Assembly (NCBI RefSeq): GCF_003412455.1
Contig: NZ_QTJU01000001.1
Span: 434,001-498,000 of the forward strand
DNA: 64,000 nucleotides
DNA from: Deminuibacter soli
GTDB lineage: Bacteria; Bacteroidota; Bacteroidia; Chitinophagales; Chitinophagaceae
Direction of reading: 5' to 3'
The notes beneath the pieces are model-generated. The model saw only the letters and a list, made by a program, of their open reading frames with translations, was not told where the DNA came from and searched no databases. A program made the translations under genes and the position numbers. Positions 9,737-17,403 of this stretch are shown here, piece by piece; positions within the stretch are counted from its first letter, which is position 1; every line of letters begins with the position of its first letter.

Positions 9737-10302
9737 AGTTCACATTTTGTATTTGAATGATGTTATAAAGATACGGATTCGTCAATTGTATAGTAAAACC
9801 CTTTCCACCCTCCGCAATAAGCTCCATGGCCTCAAATATGTTCCCATTTATCAACCATTTGTCACACAATTGAATAGATAAGTTAAACAGATTGTATATG
9901 CCCCTATAGTATCGGCGCTCTATTATTTCTTCCGGTATGTTATGGCCACCATTGGCAACGCGCCCTTGTACACGATACATGGCAAAACCTGGTGAAGGCA
10001 GCCAATAGAAAAACAGGAATATAAAGTACCCGTTTTGTTTAGCACGTTCAATAAATGCCTTGTATAGCCAATGTTGTTTCAAAAGCAAAATCTTTATGCT
10101 GATCAAGCAATTCATTCATGCGGCGTAGCATAATGCGACCCGCCTCAATAGCAACTGTTTCGGGATTGCCGGGAGATAATTCGGCTGCAATAATATCCGC
10201 ATTTACAAATTCTTTGCACTCAAATATTTCTGTAAGCAAGATAGTACTCGCCGTTGTTTTACCGGCACCATTGCATCCCGCAATAATATATAGGTTAGGC
10301 AT
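9726..10302 (-). pseudogene. Frameshifted zeta-toxin family kinase gene
   Basis: Two overlapping frames together give one zeta-toxin-like protein. The first (from the ATG at 10302) begins MPNLYIIAG and has the Walker A motif GCNGAGKTT, the FVNADIIAAELSPGNPE block and FAFETTLA. The second frame resumes at YKAFIERAKQNGYFIFLFF and continues through RVQGRVANGGHNIPEEIIERRYYRGIYNLF, the usual second half of chromosomal zeta-like proteins. The break is around 10055-10075 and looks like loss of a number of bases not divisible by three between TTLA and YKAF. Family members phosphorylate UDP-N-acetylglucosamine or related targets. This copy should be inactive unless recoded. Confidence 0.8.
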
Positions 10303-10408
10303 ACGGCAAGTTAGCAAGCGCATTCAGTTCAGCACTGTTCATTACTGCAGGAATGCATTTGTTTGTAATCTGAACATCAATTATCTACAAGGCACCGCTG
10401 TAAAACAA

Positions 10409-10440
10409 ACAGGCCGGTTGAATGGTCAACCAGCCTGCTT
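10409..10440 (-). terminator. Terminator of the lipoprotein gene
   Basis: Arms AGGCCGGTTGA and TCAACCAGCCT with one mismatch, T-rich on the minus strand; placed just after the stop at 10463. Confidence 0.7.
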
Positions 10441-10462
10441 TAAAACTTACCCGCAATTACAG

Positions 10463-11278
10463 TTACGGCAACATAATATCATCGTTAATCGTAAGTACAT
10501 TTCCCGCGGTAATGGTTATAGTACCTGTTACATGTGCATATGTTTGCGTGGCATCAATCGTATAGGTAAGTGAATAGCCCGAATAAGCTATATTACTACC
10601 GGCCGCTGTTATATTAATCTTCATAACATTTCCACCGGTTGTTACACTTGCACCATAAAATTGAATGCCATATGGCGCCTTTTTAACCGCGCCCAGCAAA
10701 AAACCTGGCGGAGTGTAAGGGTCAGTATCTTTTGTCGCAGACATACCTGTTGGTGATGTATGATCTCTTACTACCTTGCCTCTAACTTCAATTACTCCAC
10801 CCGATCCATTAGATGATGCTAATGGCGCAGGGTACGCTACAGAACCAGGCGCATCATCAAGAGAGTTATAATACTTATTTAGTTTGTCAAAATAATCACT
10901 CACCTGATCCTGCGTAACGGCTCCTGGAAACGTAGGTATAAGCACGTCAAAATATTCTCCATTTACGTTTCCCCAGGCAGCATCTGGTGGAGTAATACTA
11001 TTTACAGAATTAACGGTAGGTATAGGCGCCCCGTCATAAATCCCACCAGGATCGCTATCAAGCGGATGTGGTAAAATCGAACCAAAAGTAATACCTCCGT
11101 TATACCCATAGGTAGTGTAGTAATTACCGTTAGCGTCTTGATTAATCCAAACCCTGTTGGGCTCTGCCTGCCTGGCTACAGTTCCGCCAGAAGTAATATC
11201 CGTTTTCTTACAAGATGCGGCAAACAACATAAGGCTGCCAAGCGTCGCCGCTAAAATCAAGTTTTTTCTCATGAGCAT
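10463..11278 (-). CDS. Hypothetical lipoprotein
   Basis: A 269-271 residue lipoprotein (start at 11278 or at the ATG of MRKNLIL, 11272). The signal peptide ends in LFAASC, so the mature protein begins CKKTD. The rest is rich in Gly, Asn, Thr and Tyr and predicted mostly beta, with no domain that I recognise. It is a single gene with its own terminator; the 440 bases upstream carry no gene. Confidence 0.7.
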   Translation of the reverse strand: MLMRKNLILAATLGSLMLFAASCKKTDITSGGTVARQAEPNRVWINQDANGNYYTTYGYNGGITFGSILPHPLDSDPGGIYDGAPIPTVNSVNSITPPDAAWGNVNGEYFDVLIPTFPGAVTQDQVSDYFDKLNKYYNSLDDAPGSVAYPAPLASSNGSGGVIEVRGKVVRDHTSPTGMSATKDTDPYTPPGFLLGAVKKAPYGIQFYGASVTTGGNVMKINITAAGSNIAYSGYSLTYTIDATQTYAHVTGTITITAGNVLTINDDIMLP

Positions 11279-11719
11279 AATAATTATTGGTTAGGAAAAT
11301 GTACAGACATATAAACACACCACGGCATACAGCACCAGGCGCACATATACACTATGCGCACAGGCATGCAATCGCAACAAGCGGTTAATCAAAATCAATA
11401 AACAGTAGGAAAACTAGATGTAACAATTAAACAACGAAAACAAATATGCTACGTTTGGTTTTGTAGCGAAAGACGCAGTTAGTATTGGTTTTTCAGGTGT
11501 CATGGTTATTGGTTGATGTTTTAAAAGGCATTTCGAATATAATAAAGAAATATATAACGCACCAAAATTTATTTCATCTGGTTAACACGTAAAACACAAT
11601 ATTTATCGCTAACTCATTCAGTGTTACGTACAAAATATTTTCATAAACAAAACAGCCGGCTGAACATTCAGCCGGCTGCTTCTATAAACAATTAAACAAT
11701 CAAACCATTCAACCATCAA
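11279..11719. other. Gene-free region between lipoprotein and iron operon
   Basis: About 440 bases, AT-rich in its second half, with no open frame of substance. It must hold the promoter of the lipoprotein gene on its left side. On its right side it carries the terminator of the iron operon (11654-11677) and A/C-rich low-complexity sequence. No other structure seen. Confidence 0.6.
11654..11677 (-). terminator. Terminator of the imelysin/di-heme operon
   Basis: Arms AGCCGGCTGA (11654-11663) and TCAGCCGGCT (11668-11677), perfect 10-bp stem, immediately after the stop of the di-heme gene on the minus strand. Confidence 0.8.
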
Positions 11720-13105
11720 CTACAATGACTGCAGAAATTTCACCAGCCTGCCACGGTCATCTTTCGATAACTGCATAAAACCTTCTTTCGATTGCTGTGC
11801 TTCCCCGCCATGCCACAATATGGCTTCTTCCATGGTGCGGGCACGGCCATCGTGCAGGTAATAGGCTACACCGTTGGCATTTGTTTTAACCAGTAATCCT
11901 AAACCCCACAACGGCGAGGTACGCCATTCGCGGCCGGTGGCCAGGTAATCGGGGCGGTTATCAGCCAGGTCATCACCCATATCGTGCAGCAGCATATCAG
12001 TGTAAGGATGTATGCGCTCGCTTCTTAAACCAATGCTTGCATTGGCAGCTGTTTGTATGGTTGCACGGTGACAGGCTCCACAATTCAATTGTGTAAACAG
12101 TACTTCACCTCTTTTATTATCTGCATCCAACACATCCCTGCGTGCAGGTACTGACAGGGTTTGCACATAGTAGGTTACATAATTCAGAATACTATCTACC
12201 AGTTCGGTACCCACATCGGTGCCAGGTACTGCGCCCATCTGTGTTTGTCCCAGTGCGCTTTCAACAGGTGTAATGTAGCTGGTTACACCCATATCCTGCT
12301 GGTAAGCGCTGGCTACCTGCAACGCGATGGTGCTGGTATTGGCTTTTACACCAAAGCGGCCCAGCTCTTTGCGTTTGGTATAAGGATCGTACACATAGTT
12401 GGCTTTACCGGTAATACCATCGCCGTTTTTATCGCCTGCATCCACAAACGATAAAATGGTTTGCTCCGGTATGTTTTCCAGCAGGCCCATGCCTACCAGT
12501 TTAGGAGCAAGCCTGGGAGATAACAGGTAGTTACCGGGCAAGGTGGTATATGCATTGCTGAGTGTGTAGGCCGGTTTACGCAGCGTGGTTACACTGCCGT
12601 CAGGATACACCACAGGCACATCGCTATAGGCAATGTTTAAACGCACTTCGGGCGTGGCGCCCAGTACAGCCTGATCCTGCAGCTGCACACCAAAACCCGG
12701 TGCTGCCAGCGGACCGCCATGCTCATCTTCACCCGGTATACTGATACGCATCAGCATGCCTGAGTTGGAACCGCCGAAGGTGGGAAAGCCCTGGCCATCG
12801 CCACGGTGACAGTTAATGCACGAGATGTTGTTGAACACCGGGCCTAATCCTCCGAAGAGTTTCGCAGGCGGTGCAACAAATACCTGGTCGAAAATAGCAT
12901 CGCCCTTGTCGTGCACCTGTTGCTGCCGTGCAGATAAATCACTCATCGATTGCTTGAATGCCTGCGATGAGATATCGAATACGGTACAGGAACCACCACT
13001 CAGGCGATCATCAAACTGATCGCCTGGTAATGAATCTGCTTTATGGCACATGCTGAATCCCAGCACAAATACACAAAGCGTTGATATGATATAGAATTTT
13101 TTCAC
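11720..13105 (-). CDS. Di-heme oxidoreductase (DUF1111, putative peroxidase)
   Basis: A 461-residue exported di-heme c-type protein. The start is GTG at 13105 and the signal region ends with a possible lipobox (VLGFSMC). Two heme c attachment motifs are visible: CINCH (followed by RGDGQG) near residue 96 and CGACH near residue 343. This is the DUF1111/di-haem oxidoreductase family, found beside imelysin genes in many Bacteroidota and Proteobacteria and thought to act in periplasmic iron oxidation or reduction. It is the last gene of a minus-strand run with imelysin, Rieske and porin-like genes. Confidence 0.88.
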   Translation of the reverse strand: MKKFYIISTLCVFVLGFSMCHKADSLPGDQFDDRLSGGSCTVFDISSQAFKQSMSDLSARQQQVHDKGDAIFDQVFVAPPAKLFGGLGPVFNNISCINCHRGDGQGFPTFGGSNSGMLMRISIPGEDEHGGPLAAPGFGVQLQDQAVLGATPEVRLNIAYSDVPVVYPDGSVTTLRKPAYTLSNAYTTLPGNYLLSPRLAPKLVGMGLLENIPEQTILSFVDAGDKNGDGITGKANYVYDPYTKRKELGRFGVKANTSTIALQVASAYQQDMGVTSYITPVESALGQTQMGAVPGTDVGTELVDSILNYVTYYVQTLSVPARRDVLDADNKRGEVLFTQLNCGACHRATIQTAANASIGLRSERIHPYTDMLLHDMGDDLADNRPDYLATGREWRTSPLWGLGLLVKTNANGVAYYLHDGRARTMEEAILWHGGEAQQSKEGFMQLSKDDRGRLVKFLQSL

Positions 13106-13132
13106 TTGTTCTGATCTCTTCTGTTGTAGGGT

Positions 13133-14200
13133 TTAATCCTGCACGTTGGCAACAATAAATGGCTCCAGCTTATTGCTTAAGGTTGCCGCCAGGGTATTAA
13201 TCTGGTTCATCACTGTTTGCACCTGTGTACGTTGATTGTATACCGCTTTTTCGTAAGTAGTGGTAATGTTATCAAACGAGTTCACTGCAGCTGTAATCTG
13301 CGCCTGTATCTGGTTGTCGAGGTCTTTGTTTTTAGCAGCAACCAGGTCTTTCAAACCCTTGCCACCGTTAAGGCCCATGTATACGTTCTGCAGGCTGATG
13401 ATATTGTCTTTGAAATCGCTGAGTGTGTTGTGCGAGTATGGCGATTCACATTTGCTTGAATCACTCGGGTTAAACGGATCCAGCATTTTGCCGTTACCTA
13501 CTTCATTACAAATACCGCCCATACCATTATCACCTACCAGGTCTAAAAACAGGTCTTGTTTCTTTTTGTAAGGCTCAGCACCTTTACCTGCATTCAGTAC
13601 GTCGTTGGCATAACCGTTTTTCCAATCAGCCAGCAGCGGTTTAATATTGTTGTTCAGCATATCGGCGCTCAGGCTTACCAGGTACTGTTTTTTGCGTGCA
13701 TCCAGTTCGCTGGCTTTACGGATACCACCATTGCCAAACAGCAGGTATTCAATGGGGTGATAACCACGCAGTGTTTGTGCCAGGTTCTGCACATCAGCTA
13801 CCTGCAGGGCATTGTTACTGGCCAGCAGGGAATCCATCTGGTTATAATCGGTAGGCCATGTATCAGTGTTGGGGTCATAATCGCCGCCTTCTACAGGTCC
13901 AATCAAAAAGCCTTCGCTTCTTTCCCAGGTACGGCGTAACGATTTCCAGGCAGTTTGTGCCAGCAACAGGTTGGCATCTGTTGGGTTGGCGTTTAATACC
14001 TGGATAGCGCTGTCAAGCGTAGTACCGCCGGCAACCATGTTGGTGTAAGTAGGCAGCGCCACATTGTTTACGAAATCAGTCACTACCTGCGATTCCAGTG
14101 TTTTGAAATCAGTCGTATTAGATGGTGTGCTGTCATTTTTAGAACAGGATGCGAACACCATTACTGAAAAGGAAACGAGTGGTATAAACAGTTTTTTCAT
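13133..14200 (-). CDS. Imelysin family lipoprotein (IrpA-like)
   Basis: A 355-residue lipoprotein (lipobox VFASC) of the imelysin/peptidase M75 family. It has the GxHxxE signature as GYHPIEYLLFG (about residues 153-163) and the family WERSEGFLIGPVE block near residue 100. Imelysins are not peptidases but periplasmic or outer-membrane iron-uptake proteins (IrpA, EfeO relatives). Its stop is 27 bases before the di-heme gene start and its ATG is 6 bases after the Rieske stop, so the three are one operon. Confidence 0.9.
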   Translation of the reverse strand: MKKLFIPLVSFSVMVFASCSKNDSTPSNTTDFKTLESQVVTDFVNNVALPTYTNMVAGGTTLDSAIQVLNANPTDANLLLAQTAWKSLRRTWERSEGFLIGPVEGGDYDPNTDTWPTDYNQMDSLLASNNALQVADVQNLAQTLRGYHPIEYLLFGNGGIRKASELDARKKQYLVSLSADMLNNNIKPLLADWKNGYANDVLNAGKGAEPYKKKQDLFLDLVGDNGMGGICNEVGNGKMLDPFNPSDSSKCESPYSHNTLSDFKDNIISLQNVYMGLNGGKGLKDLVAAKNKDLDNQIQAQITAAVNSFDNITTTYEKAVYNQRTQVQTVMNQINTLAATLSNKLEPFIVANVQD

Positions 14201-14206
14201 GTTGAA

Positions 14207-14644
14207 TTATGCTTTCTTTATATGGATGATCAGTTTATCGTTGTTGATGGTTGTAGCGTAACGCTCCAGCGGTTGTTCTGCCGGACCTTTACGCACTTTC
14301 CCGTTTTTATCAAACTGGCTGCCGTGTAATGAGCAGGAGTAGCCGTTGCCCGTAACATTCAGTTGGTTTTCCTGGTGCGTGCATTGCAGCAACAATGCCT
14401 GGTACGTATTGTCTTCTTTTTTCTCCACGGCAATATCGTAATACCAGCCATTGGGACGTACAAACTGCACCGGTGCCTGCTGCGTAAACAGGTTCAGGGG
14501 TATTTCCACCGAGTTGTTCAGCACAGGCGATTTATATACGCTGTATTTGGCACCTGCACAGCTGTTAAGCAGGGGCAGCAACATTCCTGCAGCTCCCAGC
14601 AGGCATACATTACACGATGATTGTAAAAATTGTCTGCGCTCCAT
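14207..14644 (-). CDS. Rieske (2Fe-2S) lipoprotein
   Basis: A 145-residue exported Rieske protein. The start is set at 14644 (MERRQFLQ), which gives a twin-arginine-like leader followed by a lipobox ending in LLNSC. The cluster ligands are C-T-H (QCTHQEN, about residue 91) and C-x2-H (YSCSLHGSQFD, about residue 109). It is short, with no catalytic domain, so it is likely an electron carrier for the neighbouring di-heme protein. It lies 10 bases after the porin-like gene. Confidence 0.88.
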   Translation of the reverse strand: MERRQFLQSSCNVCLLGAAGMLLPLLNSCAGAKYSVYKSPVLNNSVEIPLNLFTQQAPVQFVRPNGWYYDIAVEKKEDNTYQALLLQCTHQENQLNVTGNGYSCSLHGSQFDKNGKVRKGPAEQPLERYATTINNDKLIIHIKKA

Positions 14645-14654
14645 GGTTCCTGTT

Positions 14655-15911
14655 TTAAAAAGAATAGCCGATGCCAATGTTTAAGATGGAATTGTTCTGT
14701 TTATAAGGCAATGCATTGGGTGGCGGGTTAATCACCAGCGCACTGTTCTGCGGGCCTGTATGCACCAGCCTTACGTCTGCCTTAATTACCACGTTGGGTA
14801 TGGGCAGGTAACCAAGGCCGGCAACTATATGCGTTTGTTTCAGGGTGGGGTCTTCCAGTCCTTTCTGTATGCCGGCAACGCTTGAATTCAGGTTGAGCAT
14901 TTCACCGCGCGCAAACACAATCAGCTGGTCTTCTTTGCGACGTTTGTACAACAGGTCGTAGGCCAGTTCGGCATACGCTCCGTACATGCCGGTAGCAAGG
15001 TTTTTACCATAAGCCTGGTATACTTTATCTGCATCAGGATAGCTGATGTAGGTGCCCAGCGCTTTGGCAGAAAAGCCGTTGTTGCTATACTGCACATCTG
15101 CCTCGCCCAGGTATACCGGTGTGCCAAAGGCGCCGCTGTTTAAACCAAGACTGTCTGCACTGTGTGGCGATAAACCAACCGTTCCGCCTGCATATCCCGA
15201 TACCTGGAATTTAAAGTTGTTCACCAGGTATTGCAGCGAGCCGGTTACTGCCAGGTTGTTGGCCAGCGCTACGCTGCCCTGACCAATGCCACCGCCTATA
15301 CCGCCGCCATGTTCAAAGTTGGCGCTGTTTAAACCGTTTACCACGGCAATAGAATAGTTCAGCGGCAGGCGGTTAAGCGAGCCGTAAAAACCCACACCTA
15401 CTTCACGCCAGGTAGTGGGTATAATTTCCTGCTCTACAATCGGGCGTTCCACACCATTGAAGTTTACAGGCAAATGGTTTTCGTTTACAATACCAATACG
15501 CGGTGTAAACAAACCTGCTACGATATATTGCTTGGGATTGAGGTTAAACCTGAGATAAGCCTGCTCCATGGCTACATTGCCTTTGCCATTGGGACGAAAT
15601 TCGTCGCTGCCATCATTGGCAACTACCGCGTTTTCTACTTCCAGCTCTGAGAAGAAGGCGATTTTTGCGTTGAACTGGTGGCCTACAAATAACACGGCCC
15701 TGTCTAATGCAGCGGTGGCCTGGTGAAGGGTAAAGTTTTTCTGGTAAAGGGCACTTCCATAACCCGAAATAACAGTCTTGTTTTTTTGAACACCGCCGGC
15801 GTTAAGGGAATCTTCGTTGGTCATCACCAACTGCTGGGCCTGGGTTCTGTATTGGGAAAAAGTAGTCGATGCACTCAGCAGAAGACCGAGTAGCGGTAAA
15901 GTATACTTCAT
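14655..15911 (-). CDS. Outer-membrane beta-barrel protein
   Basis: A 418-residue protein with signal peptide (cleavage near TFS-QYR). It has alternating amphipathic strands and ends in an aromatic residue (IGIGYSF), the pattern of an outer-membrane barrel. The closest resemblance is to phosphate-selective-porin-like barrels. In this operon it could be the pore through which iron or a reductant reaches the imelysin, di-heme and Rieske proteins. Specific substrate unknown. Confidence 0.75.
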   Translation of the reverse strand: MKYTLPLLGLLLSASTTFSQYRTQAQQLVMTNEDSLNAGGVQKNKTVISGYGSALYQKNFTLHQATAALDRAVLFVGHQFNAKIAFFSELEVENAVVANDGSDEFRPNGKGNVAMEQAYLRFNLNPKQYIVAGLFTPRIGIVNENHLPVNFNGVERPIVEQEIIPTTWREVGVGFYGSLNRLPLNYSIAVVNGLNSANFEHGGGIGGGIGQGSVALANNLAVTGSLQYLVNNFKFQVSGYAGGTVGLSPHSADSLGLNSGAFGTPVYLGEADVQYSNNGFSAKALGTYISYPDADKVYQAYGKNLATGMYGAYAELAYDLLYKRRKEDQLIVFARGEMLNLNSSVAGIQKGLEDPTLKQTHIVAGLGYLPIPNVVIKADVRLVHTGPQNSALVINPPPNALPYKQNNSILNIGIGYSF

Positions 15912-16087
15912 GTTAGTGATTGCTTGCGGGCAAAAGTAATGCTGTACGCTTCCTTCCGGTTTACGGAATCGGGAAACGCAGTTTACGGGATGCGGAAAAA
16001 CCGCGCCGTACCAGTAAAATTGCCATGGTGATCGTTGATTTATGCTGGTTCACCATGTCCAAACACGTAGCATGTAAGCCTACCGGC

Positions 16088-17347
16088 TTATTCAACAATA
16101 GCCGGGGTGCCGGAAGTAGTTTTGTCCAGTGCCTTTGCAGGCTTTTTTGTTTTCTTCCGCTTATGCCACCATACCAGGAAACCGGTCACCGGCAAACTGG
16201 CACATATTAAACAGGCGATAAACGCAATTATTTTCCCCGCCAGCCCACCTACTACACCCACATGAATGTCATAATTCATTTCGGTGAGTTTTTCTCCTGC
16301 ATTGCGCTCGCGGCGGTTGCGGCGGTACAACAGTTTACCGGTATATTGGTCAAACTGCAAATCGTCGCGGTCGTAGTAATTCTCTTTGTCTTTGTATGCG
16401 TAGGCATAAATAACACCTTCTTTTGCTTCGGCAGCGCCTATACCAATTCTGCGCGCATCGGGTGCCAGGGCAAAGGCGTTCTGCAGTGCTTTATCCAGGC
16501 CGCTGTTTTCAGCAACCCCGGGTACAATAGCCGATTGTTTGGTTACGTATTCCGGTGCTTTGGTAGTGCCTGCCGCTACGGCATATACCACGTTGTTGAA
16601 CCACTGAAAGGCAAATACCATCCCGGTAAGTGCCAGTACCAGCGCTATCAGCAGACTGTAAAAGCCCAACACATTGTGCAGGTCGTAGTTCAGCCGTTTG
16701 AATTTGGCGCTGAATTTTATTTTAAAGCTCCGCTCACGCGTACTCTTGTTCCATTTCCTGGGCCACCACAATACCAGCCCCGTAATCAGCAGTATCACAA
16801 AAATCAGCGTGCTGTATCCCACAATGGGCTGACCGTATTTGGTGTTCAGCAACAAGCTCCAGTGTACGTATTTCATGATAAACAGGAAATCGTACTTGTA
16901 ATCGCGCCTGCCGGTTATCTGCCCGGTATAGGGGTTTACAAAAACCGATTCATAATACTGCAACCCGCCAAAATAAGTTACAGCGCTGTCGTTTTCCTTA
17001 TACGCCATAAACTCCCAGGCCTTATCCGGCTCACGGTAAGTGGTAATGCCTTCTATCGGCTTTGCCGCCCCCAGCGCGTGCTGTGCTTTTTCACGCAATA
17101 CACTAAGCGGTATAGTAGCAGTTTGCTGTGGTGTTACAAAAAAAGCCTTGCGGTATACCACATTCGAAATCTCTGTTTGAAAACAGAAAATACAGCCCGA
17201 TACACATACAATCAGCACCACAATACCCGATGCCAGACCCAGCCACAAATGCAGCTCGCCAATTAACCAGCGCAGCCAGGATTGCCTGTGCTTCCTGGCT
17301 GAGAGAAATCTCCTTTTTTGCTCGGTATGATGCTGAACTTTACTCAT
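16088..17347 (-). CDS. PepSY-associated transmembrane protein
   Basis: A 419-residue inner-membrane protein with four membrane spans (about residues 33-55, 175-195, 232-255 and 375-395) and two PepSY-like periplasmic regions, of the family next to siderophore receptors that is thought to reduce ferric siderophores. Histidines in the membrane segments (HLWLG, YVHWSLL, HNVLGFYSLL, DIHVGVVGGL) are candidate heme ligands. It lies 56 bases downstream of the TonB receptor gene, so it is probably co-transcribed with it. Confidence 0.85.
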   Translation of the reverse strand: MSKVQHHTEQKRRFLSARKHRQSWLRWLIGELHLWLGLASGIVVLIVCVSGCIFCFQTEISNVVYRKAFFVTPQQTATIPLSVLREKAQHALGAAKPIEGITTYREPDKAWEFMAYKENDSAVTYFGGLQYYESVFVNPYTGQITGRRDYKYDFLFIMKYVHWSLLLNTKYGQPIVGYSTLIFVILLITGLVLWWPRKWNKSTRERSFKIKFSAKFKRLNYDLHNVLGFYSLLIALVLALTGMVFAFQWFNNVVYAVAAGTTKAPEYVTKQSAIVPGVAENSGLDKALQNAFALAPDARRIGIGAAEAKEGVIYAYAYKDKENYYDRDDLQFDQYTGKLLYRRNRRERNAGEKLTEMNYDIHVGVVGGLAGKIIAFIACLICASLPVTGFLVWWHKRKKTKKPAKALDKTTSGTPAIVE

Positions 17348-17403
17348 TACTATCAGGCCGTTTAATTAAGCCACAATCCAACTTTAACTTTAAACTTCAA
17401 ACA

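Noticed and set aside
16262-17266. 334-codon open frame opposite the PepSY gene
   Set aside because: Shadow frame produced by codon bias of the real minus-strand gene; no signal or family pattern.
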